From Proteobacteria bacterium UBA6920 (GTDB lineage: Bacteria > Pseudomonadota > Gammaproteobacteria > SG8-11), in contig DKAS01000071.1 of NCBI GenBank assembly GCA_002448875.1, positions 1-5,292 on the forward strand: a DNA stretch of 5,292 nucleotides, given 5' to 3'. Below the pieces are notes generated by a model. The model was given only the letters and a program-made list of their open reading frames with translations. It was not told where the DNA came from and made no database searches. Made by a program: the position numbers and the translations under genes. Each line of letters starts with the position of its first letter. Position 1 is the stretch's first letter. Below are positions 1-5,117 of this stretch, piece by piece.

Positions 1-1032
1 GCCGGTGGGGCCGGTGACCAGGACGATACCGGTGCTGTGGGCGATGATCTGCTGCCATTTGGCGTAGTCCTCGCCCTGCAGGCCCAGCTCGTCGAAATTC
101 TTGAACAGAATTCCGGGGTCAAATATACGCATCACCATCTTCTCGCCGAAGGCGGTGGGCATGGTGGACAGGCGCAGCTCCACCTCCTTGCCGTCCGGGG
201 TCTTGGTCTTCAGGCGGCCGTCCAGGGGCCGGCGTTTTTCCGCGATATCCATTCGCCCCAGGGTTTTCAGCCGGGCGGTGACCGCCAGCATCACCGCCGG
301 CGGCATTTCGTACACCTGCTGCAGCACGCCGTCGATGCGGAATCTGATATTGCCCTTGTCGCGGCGCGGCTCCAGGTGAATGTCGCTGGCGCGCTGGTCG
401 TAGGCGTATTGCAGCAGCCAGTCGACGATGTTGACGATGTACTGGTCGTTGGCATCCGGTTTGTCGGCCCGCCCCAGTTCCAGCAGCTGTTCCAGGTTGT
501 TGATGTCGACATGGCCGGACATCTTCTTGCCGGTGGCCGCCTGCACCGATTGCGACAGGTTGTAGAATTCGCCGAGAAAGCGGCTGATGTCCGCCGGATT
601 GGCCACCACCTTGCGGATCTGCCGACTGGTGATCTGCTTCAGCCCCGATTCCCACAGGGTGTTGAGCGGGTCGGCGGTGGCAATGACCACTTCCTTGTCA
701 TCGGCGGAAATGGCGATGATCTTGTTGCGTTCGGCGAAGGCATAGGACATGACGGCGGTAACGCTGGTGACGTCGACCTTCAGCGGGTCGATGCGCACAT
801 AGGGCAGCTTCATCTTGTTGGCCAGCCACAGAGTCAGCAATTCCAGGCTCAGGGGTTTGTGCGGCGGCTGCTGGTCCTTCAGATCCTGTTGCGCCACCGT
901 CAGCAGCGGGTGTACATCTTCGCCCGCGTTGCGGTTTTGCAGCAGGATTTTCTCCGCATCCTGGGCGTTGACGATCTTGTCCGCCACCAGGTCTTTGAGC
1001 ACCGATTTGAGAGTAAGCCTGGTCTTTGACAT
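1..1032 (-). CDS. GspE/PulE/PilB-family secretion or pilus ATPase, N-terminal 344 residues (partial)
   Basis: Hexameric ATPases of this family sit on the cytoplasmic face of type II secretion systems or type IV pili and power assembly of pilin-like subunits. Visible here: an N-terminal region (about 1-165) resembling the GspE/MshE N domain, then the core with SDIHLEP at residues 216-222, RFRIDG at 230-235, and the start of the Walker A loop, VTGPTG at 339-344, where the window ends. The usual family length is roughly 560-600 residues, so the missing C-terminal part should hold the rest of Walker A, Walker B and the zinc-binding cysteines. The ATG at 1032-1030 is chosen; no good ribosome binding site precedes it, and an in-frame GTG lies four codons upstream. 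No pilin or gsp gene is adjacent within the window, so PilB, GspE and MshE cannot be separated. Family assignment is secure; the subtype is not. Confidence 0.93.
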   Translation of the reverse strand, partial: MSKTRLTLKSVLKDLVADKIVNAQDAEKILLQNRNAGEDVHPLLTVAQQDLKDQQPPHKPLSLELLTLWLANKMKLPYVRIDPLKVDVTSVTAVMSYAFAERNKIIAISADDKEVVIATADPLNTLWESGLKQITSRQIRKVVANPADISRFLGEFYNLSQSVQAATGKKMSGHVDINNLEQLLELGRADKPDANDQYIVNIVDWLLQYAYDQRASDIHLEPRRDKGNIRFRIDGVLQQVYEMPPAVMLAVTARLKTLGRMDIAEKRRPLDGRLKTKTPDGKEVELRLSTMPTAFGEKMVMRIFDPGILFKNFDELGLQGEDYAKWQQIIAHSTGIVLVTGPTG

Positions 1033-1136
1033 GCTGAACCGCACCGTAACTGTGACTGGCAGCAGCGGCCGCTGGCGCCGGATACCTTCTTATATCGTTT
1101 TCCCCGACAATTTATTTACTATGGCAATCCACGCTT

Positions 1137-1165
1137 CGGGGTTTTTGCGGGAAATGCCAACCCCG
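1137..1165. repeat. Inverted repeat, 7-bp perfect stem
   Basis: CGGGGTT at 1137-1143 pairs exactly with AACCCCG at 1159-1165 across a 15-base loop. It is the first of three stem-loops upstream of the gene at 1265. No T-run follows on either strand, so a simple intrinsic terminator is not supported. Confidence 0.5.
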
Positions 1166-1173
1166 TCGCAATT

Positions 1174-1188
1174 CGCGCCGCCGGCGCG
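1174..1188. repeat. Inverted repeat, 6-bp GC-only stem with three-base loop
   Basis: CGCGCC at 1174-1179 pairs with GGCGCG at 1183-1188 around GCC. The stem is compact, but it lies in very GC-rich sequence where short palindromes arise easily by chance. Confidence 0.4.
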
Positions 1189-1205
1189 CGGGGGCTGGCT
1201 TTTAT

Positions 1206-1250
1206 CGCGGCGCCACGCCACTATAGGCGGGTGCGGCCCTGGGCGCCGCG
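1206..1250 (+). repeat. Inverted repeat, 9-bp GC-only stem directly upstream of a ribosome binding site
   Basis: CGCGGCGCC at 1206-1214 is the exact reverse complement of GGCGCCGCG at 1242-1250. The 27-base loop can form an inner stem, CGCC 1216-1219 with GGCG 1226-1229. The right arm ends two bases before the AGAGGAGG at 1253-1260, so in RNA this hairpin would stack against the translation start of the gene at 1265 and could influence ribosome access. This role is inferred; only the complementarity is seen. Confidence 0.55.
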
Positions 1251-1252
1251 GC

Positions 1253-1260
1253 AGAGGAGG
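1253..1260 (+). promoter_or_regulatory. Strong ribosome binding site that decides the start at 1265
   Basis: AGAGGAGG ends four bases before the ATG at 1265. This placement, and the signal peptide that begins exactly there, argue against the much longer in-frame reading frame opening at 815. Confidence 0.8.
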
Positions 1261-1264
1261 GACG

Positions 1265-1729
1265 ATGCGGTGCGCGCTTTGCTGGTTGCTGATGCTGGTT
1301 TTGCCGTGCGGTGCCGCAACGGCAATGGCGGACGACGCGGCGCAGATGTCGGGTGAAACGGCATGTGCCGCCACCTGGGCGCTGCAGTACAAAGTGTCGG
1401 GTGGTTTTGCGGGTATGCGCAAGGTGATCCGCGTGCAGGACGACGCGCGCCTGGAGATCAGCGACGAAAACAGCGGCAAGCTGCGCAGCGGCTTGCTGCT
1501 GCCGCCGGAGATCGCGGAATTGGCGCGTCTGGTCAACGCATTGTTCGTGCTGCCGGCCAATCAGCGGCAGCTGAACAGCGCCTGCAACGATTGCGTCGAT
1601 CAGGAGTTGCTGCTTACCCTGGATGACAAGGACAAGACCTTCTACCACCAGAGCGGCGGCAACGCCTCGCCGCAATTGACGGCGGTGCTGCAGTTTCTAT
1701 CGCGTTTTCTTGCGCCCACGGATCCGTGA
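1265..1729 (+). CDS. Secreted protein of unknown function, emfourin-like (154 aa)
   Basis: A probable signal peptide covers residues 1-22: a short basic start, a hydrophobic core and a cleavage site after AMA, before DD. The mature part has SGGFAGM at 45-51, then beta-like segments (VIRVQDDARLEI), a helix-like PPEIAELARLVNAL at 80-93, a CNDC pair at 107-110 plus C34, and LLLTLDD followed by a C-terminal helix. The order GGFAG-strand, acidic loop, PPE-helix, strand, helix resembles emfourin, a small inhibitor of protealysin-type metalloproteases. That is recognition from memory of the pattern, not an alignment. Emfourins I know of lack a signal peptide and sit beside an M4 protease; neither holds here. 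The cysteines could form a disulfide in the periplasm. It converges on the lipoprotein gene, 15 bases apart. A real gene with high confidence; the function is unassigned. Confidence 0.82.
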   Translation: MRCALCWLLMLVLPCGAATAMADDAAQMSGETACAATWALQYKVSGGFAGMRKVIRVQDDARLEISDENSGKLRSGLLLPPEIAELARLVNALFVLPANQRQLNSACNDCVDQELLLTLDDKDKTFYHQSGGNASPQLTAVLQFLSRFLAPTDP

Positions 1730-1738
1730 TACGGACCG
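1719..1738. repeat. Imperfect inverted repeat at the convergent gene ends
   Basis: CGGATCCGT at 1719-1727 can fold on ACGGACCG at 1731-1738 with loop GAT and one bulged A. It straddles the stop codon of the plus-strand gene and lies just past the stop of the minus-strand lipoprotein gene. The position suits a bidirectional transcription end, but there is no T-run on either strand, so terminator function is only a possibility. Confidence 0.35.
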
Positions 1739-1744
1739 CCGCTG

Positions 1745-2167
1745 TCAGTGGCTGACTTTTTCGCCGCTGGCCTTGTCTTCCACCCAGACGACGCCGATGC
1801 CGTCCTGAATGTCGCCCACGACTTTGTAGTCGTGGCCGGGCAGGGCGGTGAAGGAAATATTGTTTATCGCGCGAGAGGCGCTGAGGTCGCCGAATCCCGG
1901 ATTCTTGCCCGCCATTTCAACGTTCAATACATGTTCACCCGGCAGCACCGTGTAGGCCGGGTTCAGACCGTCCTGCACCGCTTTGCCATTGATGCGGCGG
2001 ATGTTCACATCGCTGAGGAAACTGCCGCTGGCGATCGTGGGTTGGATCACCGACAGGCGATTGGCCGGCAGCTCGGCCCCTTCGTAGACTTTTACGGTAT
2101 GGCTGCAGGCACCGCCGGCGGCGGCGCATAAAATAACACCAAGATTGCGTAGCAAATGACTCTTCAT
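1745..2167 (-). CDS. Putative lipoprotein of unknown function (140 aa)
   Basis: The first 20 residues are a basic start followed by a hydrophobic stretch ending in AAAGGAC, with Cys21 as the probable lipidated residue; the lipobox is non-standard because glycine stands at -3. The mature part (about 119 residues) has KVYEGAELPANRLSVI at 25-40, IRRINGKAV and YTVLPGEHVLNVEM, a strand-rich layout seen in small envelope lipoproteins where a short beta domain follows a YEG-x-LP-type start. I recognise the general type but no named function. The ATG at 2167 is preferred over the GTG at 2179 because a GGGAGGGG lies directly before it. It is divergent from the cytochrome operon and convergent with the secreted-protein gene, so it is probably a single-gene transcript. 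Confidence 0.85.
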   Translation of the reverse strand: MKSHLLRNLGVILCAAAGGACSHTVKVYEGAELPANRLSVIQPTIASGSFLSDVNIRRINGKAVQDGLNPAYTVLPGEHVLNVEMAGKNPGFGDLSASRAINNISFTALPGHDYKVVGDIQDGIGVVWVEDKASGEKVSH

Positions 2168-2169
2168 GA

Positions 2170-2177
2170 CCCCTCCC
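2170..2177 (-). promoter_or_regulatory. Ribosome binding site deciding the lipoprotein start
   Basis: On the minus strand GGGAGGGG lies two bases before the ATG at 2167; its GGAGG core is four bases away, a short but workable distance. The GTG four codons upstream would place this site inside the coding region, and nothing comparable precedes that GTG. Confidence 0.65.
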
Positions 2178-2221
2178 ACGGGTTGCGCCAGGTCCAGGGG
2201 CGCTTATCAGTTATTGTCGCC

Positions 2222-2249
2222 AGTTTAGCATTGCACAATATTTAATCAA
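2222..2249 (-). promoter_or_regulatory. Candidate sigma-70 promoter for the lipoprotein gene
   Basis: On the minus strand TTGATT (2249-2244) and TAAACT (2227-2222) are separated by 16 bases; each matches four of six consensus positions. Transcription would begin near 2214-2216, giving a leader of about 50 bases. It lies in the most AT-rich part of the gap. The small inverted repeat ATTGCACAAT (2230-2239) falls within the spacer and could be an operator. Confidence 0.4.
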
Positions 2250-2335
2250 TCTCGGTCCGGCAGTGCGGCCTGGAAAATCCTTGCCCGGCTTTGGAAGGGT
2301 GCCCGCGTTGTGAAAAAAAGTGACAAGAAATCAAT

Positions 2336-2357
2336 GAGTAAACTATTCACTCTGAGT
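2336..2357. repeat. Cluster of GAGT/ACTC dyads, possible operator
   Basis: GAGT at 2336-2339 and ACTC at 2349-2352 form an imperfect 17-base dyad (six of seven arm positions pair). ACTC at 2349-2352 and GAGT at 2354-2357 form a second, tight dyad with a one-base centre. Their position, 50-75 bases before the operon's first gene, suits a regulator site. The arms are short, so chance is not excluded. Confidence 0.3.
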
Positions 2358-2394
2358 TCAGCGAAAATCCTTAAGCTAACGGAAAGGCTAGTGA

Positions 2395-2400
2395 AGGGAG
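2395..2400 (+). promoter_or_regulatory. Ribosome binding site deciding the cytochrome b start
   Basis: AGGGAG lies eight bases before the ATG at 2409. Neither the GTG at 2310 nor the ATG at 2334, both in frame, has a comparable site. Family members usually begin shortly before the VWD motif, which also favours 2409. Confidence 0.7.
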
Positions 2401-2408
2401 CTGGTGTT

Positions 2409-3044
2409 ATGAGGGCAGCGAAAGAGACTGTAAAAGTGTGGGATCTGGTGGTCCGTTATTTCCACTGGCTGTTAGTGGTCTGCTTCGCCAGCGCCTATCT
2501 TACCCGGGAAGACTACCTGTCCTGGCATGTCTTTGCCGGCTACGTGGTCGGTATCCTGCTGACTCTGCGCATCATCTGGGGTTTTGTTGGCGACGGCCAT
2601 GCCCGCTTCACCGATTTTATCTATACCCCGCGCCGCGTTGCCAGCTATCTGTGGTTGACCTTGCGCGGCCGCGCGCCCAGGTACCTGGGGCATAACCCCG
2701 CCGGCGGTGCCATGATCCTGCTGCTGCTGCTCAGTCTGATCCTGACCGTGCTCAGTGGCCTGCTGCTCTACGGTATCGGTGATGGCGCCGGTCCGCTGGC
2801 CTGGGTGTCCGTATCGCCCTGGCTGGATGAGGCCGCGGAGGGGGTGCACGAGTTTCTGGTGGATTTCACCCTGCTGCTGGTGCTGATCCATGTGGCGGGC
2901 GTGGTGTTCGAGAGCGTCAGTCACCGGGAAAACCTGGTGCGGGCCATGTGGACCGGACGCAAGCCGCAGGCGGTCGAGGCGTCGGAAGTCACCCGCTCCA
3001 GTGCCGGCGAAATATATCCAAATATGCAAGTGAGGAGAAACTGA
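2409..3044 (+). CDS. Cytochrome b561-type membrane subunit of the SHP/DHC cluster (211 aa)
   Basis: An inner-membrane b-type cytochrome of the Ni/Fe-hydrogenase cytochrome b / bacterial cytochrome b561 family (PF01292). It probably takes electrons from the quinol pool and passes them to periplasmic cytochromes. The family start KVWDLVVRYFHW is at residues 9-20. Four hydrophobic segments lie at about 13-31, 40-60, 101-121 and 147-167. Histidines placed as the likely heme ligands are H19, H40, H147 and H161, one in or beside each of helices 1, 2 and 4, with H147 at the entry to helix 4; GHNPAGG at 94-100 is a common loop motif. The hydrophilic C-terminal tail (about 182-211) ends in a TGATG overlap with the SHP gene. 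No hydrogenase gene is nearby, so the partner is almost certainly the two downstream cytochromes c. The family is secure; quinol oxidation is inferred. Confidence 0.92.
   Translation: MRAAKETVKVWDLVVRYFHWLLVVCFASAYLTREDYLSWHVFAGYVVGILLTLRIIWGFVGDGHARFTDFIYTPRRVASYLWLTLRGRAPRYLGHNPAGGAMILLLLLSLILTVLSGLLLYGIGDGAGPLAWVSVSPWLDEAAEGVHEFLVDFTLLLVLIHVAGVVFESVSHRENLVRAMWTGRKPQAVEASEVTRSSAGEIYPNMQVRRN
3032..3037 (+). promoter_or_regulatory. SHP ribosome binding site inside the cytochrome b gene
   Basis: GAGGAG lies six bases before the ATG at 3044, within the last codons of the cytochrome b gene. It fixes the SHP start and, with the TGATG junction, implies translational coupling. Confidence 0.7.
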
Positions 3045-3445
3045 TGAAAACCATGACAGCGACCATCGTTCTGACCCTGGCCGTCGCCGCGGGCGGCGCC
3101 TGGGCGGACACCGTCGACAATCTGTTGCAGACCTACGCCACCCAGGGCGCGGGCCCGGCGAACGCGGCCGCGGCCAAAGCCATGTGGACCCGCGAGTTCA
3201 AACCGGCGGATGCCGATAAACCCCGCTCCTGTTCCACCTGCCACACGCAGAATCTGCAGCAGAGCGGCAAACATGCGACCACCGGCAAGGCCATCGAGCC
3301 GCTGGCGCCCAGCGCCAATGACAAGCGCCTGACCGATGCCAAACACGTGGAAAAATGGTTCGGACGCAATTGCAAATGGACTTTGGGCAGGGAGTGCAGC
3401 GTGCAGGAAAAGAGCGATTTCCTGGCATTCATCCGCGGCAGCTGA
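3044..3445 (+). CDS. shp: SHP-type monoheme cytochrome c, DUF1924 (133 aa)
   Basis: A periplasmic high-spin-type c heme protein. The signal peptide is residues 1-21 (cleavage after AWA), leaving 112 residues, which is the length I recall for Rhodobacter sphaeroides SHP. The single heme site is CSTCH at 63-67, with H67 as proximal ligand. Near the C-terminus, RNCKWTLGREC has N109 beside C110 and C118. In mature numbering N109 becomes 88, the asparagine known in R. sphaeroides SHP as the unusual second heme ligand that detaches on reduction so that oxygen or nitric oxide can bind; the two cysteines match its disulfide loop. The expected electron donor is the diheme cytochrome encoded next. An in-frame ATG at 3053 is a weaker start. 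The physiological substrate of SHP proteins is not settled. Family assignment is strong; ligand roles rest on remembered numbering. Confidence 0.92.
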   Translation: MKTMTATIVLTLAVAAGGAWADTVDNLLQTYATQGAGPANAAAAKAMWTREFKPADADKPRSCSTCHTQNLQQSGKHATTGKAIEPLAPSANDKRLTDAKHVEKWFGRNCKWTLGRECSVQEKSDFLAFIRGS

Positions 3446-3484
3446 AGGCGCGCGCGGCTACCGTTAGACAGTGGAGACAAGACG

Positions 3485-4036
3485 ATGAAAGAGAAGATTG
3501 CCCTGACCATTACCACCCTGTTGATCAGTCTGCTGGCCAGTCAGGTCGTATTCAGCGATGACGATGGGCGCCGCGGTGGCGCCTGGCACCGTACCCTGGA
3601 TGTGGCGCCGGTAAGCAATGACCAGTACCGGCAGGAGTGCGCATCCTGTCATATGGCCTATCCGCCCGGCCTGCTGCCCGCCGCATCCTGGACCCGGCTG
3701 ATGGGGCAACTGGCCGATCATTTCGGCGACAACGCCGAATTGCCGGCGGATACCGCCAAGGCCTTGACCGACTATCTGGTGGCCAATGCCGCCGACCGTT
3801 CCGATTACCGGCGTTCGTTGCGCGTAACCCGTTCCGTGGGTAACAATGCGCCTCTGCGGATCACCGAGATTCCCTACATTAAGAGCAAACACCACGAAAT
3901 CCCCGCGCGCTTGATCAAGACCAACGCCAAGGTTGGCAGCCTGAGCAATTGTTCCGCTTGTCATCGTCAGGCGGAATCGGGATCATTCAGCGAGCGGGAA
4001 ATCAATATTCCCGGCCACGGCCGCTGGGAAGACTAA
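3485..4036 (+). CDS. Diheme cytochrome c, DHC family (183 aa)
   Basis: A periplasmic electron carrier of the DHC family (PF09626), known to be encoded with SHP and to reduce it. A hydrophobic signal peptide covers about 1-24, with cleavage near FS before DDD. Two heme sites are visible, CASCH at 52-56 and CSACH at 156-160, so the hemes lie in separate N- and C-terminal halves. Candidate second ligands are H35, H79, H136 and H137, plus M57 and M73; the sequence alone does not choose. The motif MAYPPGLLP after the first heme and INIPGHGRWED at the C-terminus are features I associate with the family. A GGAG at 3473-3476 lies eight bases before the ATG. The gene is 39 bases after SHP and 15 bases before the PepSY gene. 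Length and cysteine content are normal. Confidence 0.92.
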   Translation: MKEKIALTITTLLISLLASQVVFSDDDGRRGGAWHRTLDVAPVSNDQYRQECASCHMAYPPGLLPAASWTRLMGQLADHFGDNAELPADTAKALTDYLVANAADRSDYRRSLRVTRSVGNNAPLRITEIPYIKSKHHEIPARLIKTNAKVGSLSNCSACHRQAESGSFSEREINIPGHGRWED

Positions 4037-4051
4037 AAGGACGGACACGAG

Positions 4052-4435
4052 GTGACAGCGAACAGACCAGGGAGTAAGCGGGCGCCGGCCACACAAGGTC
4101 GGCCCGCGGCCACGGTTCGCCGGCTGCGGCGCAGCGCGCTAGTGTACGGTATGATCACGGCGACGCTGCTGACCGCCATGCCGGCGGGCGCGGAGGATGA
4201 TCTGGACTACAAGGAGGCGCGCGAGCTGGTACGGCAGGGAAAGATTCTGCCCTTGAACACCATAGTGCAGCGGGCTCGGGAGCATCGGCCCGGTAAGGTG
4301 CTGGGCGTGGAACTGGAGCGCAGGCGTGATGTGCTGATCTATGAGTTGCAAGTACTGACCGAAGACGGCGTGGTTTGGGAACTGAAGTACGACGCCGCGA
4401 CCGGAAAACTGGTGAAACAGGAAAAGGAGGATTGA
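4052..4435 (+). CDS. PepSY-domain exported protein (127 aa)
   Basis: A small exported protein, probably periplasmic, with one PepSY-like unit at about 51-123: DYKEARELVRQGKILPLNTIVQ, then GKVLGVELE, an IYELQVL strand, and W-ELKYDAATGKLV as the last hairpin. PepSY units are known in protease propeptides and, next to two-component genes in proteobacteria, as small envelope proteins thought to modulate signalling. The N-terminus is unusually long and basic (about 30 residues with RRLRR at 23-27) before the hydrophobic ITATLLTAMPAGA. The GTG at 4052 is chosen because later starts (GTG 4142, ATG 4151) would lose the positive n-region. Its ribosome binding site, AAGGA at 4037-4041, is rather far away, so the start is less certain than the domain. 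It overlaps the response regulator by one base (TGATG), so the two are probably made together. Confidence 0.82.
   Translation: MTANRPGSKRAPATQGRPAATVRRLRRSALVYGMITATLLTAMPAGAEDDLDYKEARELVRQGKILPLNTIVQRAREHRPGKVLGVELERRRDVLIYELQVLTEDGVVWELKYDAATGKLVKQEKED
4424..4430 (+). promoter_or_regulatory. Response-regulator ribosome binding site inside the PepSY gene
   Basis: AAGGAGG lies four bases before the ATG at 4435, near the consensus. It fixes the regulator start against an in-frame reading that opens at 4375 and would add 20 residues before the receiver domain. Confidence 0.8.
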
Positions 4436-5100
4436 TGCGCCTGTTGCTGGTGGAAGACGATCAGGATCTGGCTCAGGGATTGAAGAGTGAACTGGTGCGC
4501 GCCGGTTTCGCCGTCGACCTCGCCGATAACGGCATCGATGGCGAGTTCATGGGGCTGGAGGAGCCATACGACGCGGTGATTCTCGACCTCGGCCTGCCGC
4601 GCAAACCCGGCCTGGAGGTGCTGCGCACCTGGCGCGCGTCGGCCAACAAGGTGCCGGTGCTGATACTGACCGCCCGCGATCAGTGGCATGAGCGGGTCGA
4701 CGGATTCAAGGCCGGCGCCGACGATTACCTGGGTAAACCGTTCCACGTCGAGGAACTGATCGCCCGCCTGCAGGCGCTGGTGCGTCGCAGTAAGCAGCAG
4801 ACCAGCGGCGAACTGCTGGCTGGCGGTCTGCGCCTGGACGAGGAGCGGCAGCAGGTGGTGGATGGCGACGGCGCGGTGCACCAGCTGACCGGCACCGAAT
4901 TCAGGCTTTTGCGCTACCTGATGCTGCATCCGGGGCGTATTCTGTCCAAGACGCAGTTGACCGAGCATGTCTATGATTTCGATTCGGACCGCGACAGCAA
5001 CGTGATCGAAGTTTATATCAAGCGCCTGCGCCAGATCGTCGGCAAGGACAGGATAGAGACACGGCGCGGCCAGGGTTACGTGTTTACCGGCGGCGCCTAG
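4435..5100 (+). CDS. OmpR/PhoB-family response regulator, QseB/PmrA-like (221 aa)
   Basis: A cytoplasmic transcription factor activated by phosphorylation. The receiver domain (about 1-118) has the acidic pair D8-D9, phospho-acceptor D51 in VILDLGLP, T79 in LTAR, Y98 and K101 in DDYLGKPF; all key residues are intact. A winged-helix DNA-binding domain follows at about 127-218, with LTGTEFRLLRYL, the recognition-helix region SNVIEVYIKRLR at 188-199, and the closing ETRRGQGYVF hairpin. Length and the GLDLGLPRKPG-type receiver sequence resemble the QseB/PmrA/BasR group. It is followed 17 bases later by a sensor kinase gene, its probable partner. Its position at the end of the cytochrome operon suggests that it controls that operon, and perhaps itself, though no matching direct-repeat site is obvious upstream of 2409. 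Family is secure; target is inferred. Confidence 0.95.
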   Translation: MRLLLVEDDQDLAQGLKSELVRAGFAVDLADNGIDGEFMGLEEPYDAVILDLGLPRKPGLEVLRTWRASANKVPVLILTARDQWHERVDGFKAGADDYLGKPFHVEELIARLQALVRRSKQQTSGELLAGGLRLDEERQQVVDGDGAVHQLTGTEFRLLRYLMLHPGRILSKTQLTEHVYDFDSDRDSNVIEVYIKRLRQIVGKDRIETRRGQGYVFTGGA

Positions 5101-5117
5101 CCGGCCGCGGTCCGCGC

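Larger units (their letters stand above)
1033..1264. other. Divergent intergenic region with three consecutive inverted repeats
   Basis: This 232-base stretch separates the minus-strand ATPase from the plus-strand secreted protein. The centre (about 1088-1128) is AT-rich and is the likeliest place for promoters in both directions, but I find no convincing -35/-10 pair; TACTAT at 1117-1122 is a weak -10 candidate for the plus strand. The part nearer the plus-strand gene (1137-1250) carries three separate perfect inverted repeats, listed individually. The long plus-strand reading frame that begins at 815 crosses this region only because the antisense of the ATPase gene is open, and is not taken as coding here. 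Confidence 0.6.
2168..2408. other. Divergent regulatory region between the lipoprotein gene and the cytochrome operon
   Basis: This 241-base gap must hold the operon promoter. No strong plus-strand promoter is evident; GTGACA at 2320-2325 is a fair -35 (five of six) but has no good -10 at the right distance. The stretch 2310-2380 is clearly richer in A and T than the flanking genes. It is open in the frame of the cytochrome b gene from a GTG at 2310 (and an ATG at 2334), which would add 33 (or 25) basic residues. I read it as leader rather than coding, because the best ribosome binding site belongs to the ATG at 2409. Confidence 0.5.

Noticed and set aside
37..1029. A 330-residue open frame on the plus strand, antisense to the ATPase gene
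   Set aside because: The minus strand encodes unmistakable GspE/PilB motifs (SDIHLEP, RIDG, Walker A start). The plus frame is rich in His, Gln and Val in the way antisense frames of GC-rich genes are, and has no recognisable domain.
815..1264. 150-codon upstream extension of the secreted-protein gene
   Set aside because: It runs antisense through the ATPase gene and the structured gap. The ribosome binding site and signal peptide both point to 1265.
1719..1738. Intrinsic terminator between the convergent genes
   Set aside because: A hairpin is possible but no T-run follows on either strand, so it is listed only as an inverted repeat.
2230..2250. FNR/CRP-type site in ATTGCACAATATTTAATCAAT
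   Set aside because: The two half-sites TTG and ATCAA are nine or more bases apart instead of the four needed for the TTGAT-N4-ATCAA pattern.
2472..3029. 185-residue minus-strand frame opposite cytochrome b
   Set aside because: The plus strand has family motifs, ligand histidines and membrane helices; the minus frame is Gln/His-rich shadow sequence.
3464..3964. 166-residue minus-strand frame opposite the diheme cytochrome
   Set aside because: The plus frame has two CXXCH sites and a signal peptide; the opposite frame shows no domain or start signal.
4339..4968. 209-residue minus-strand frame opposite the response regulator
   Set aside because: The regulator's receiver and winged-helix motifs are complete on the plus strand; this frame is its shadow.
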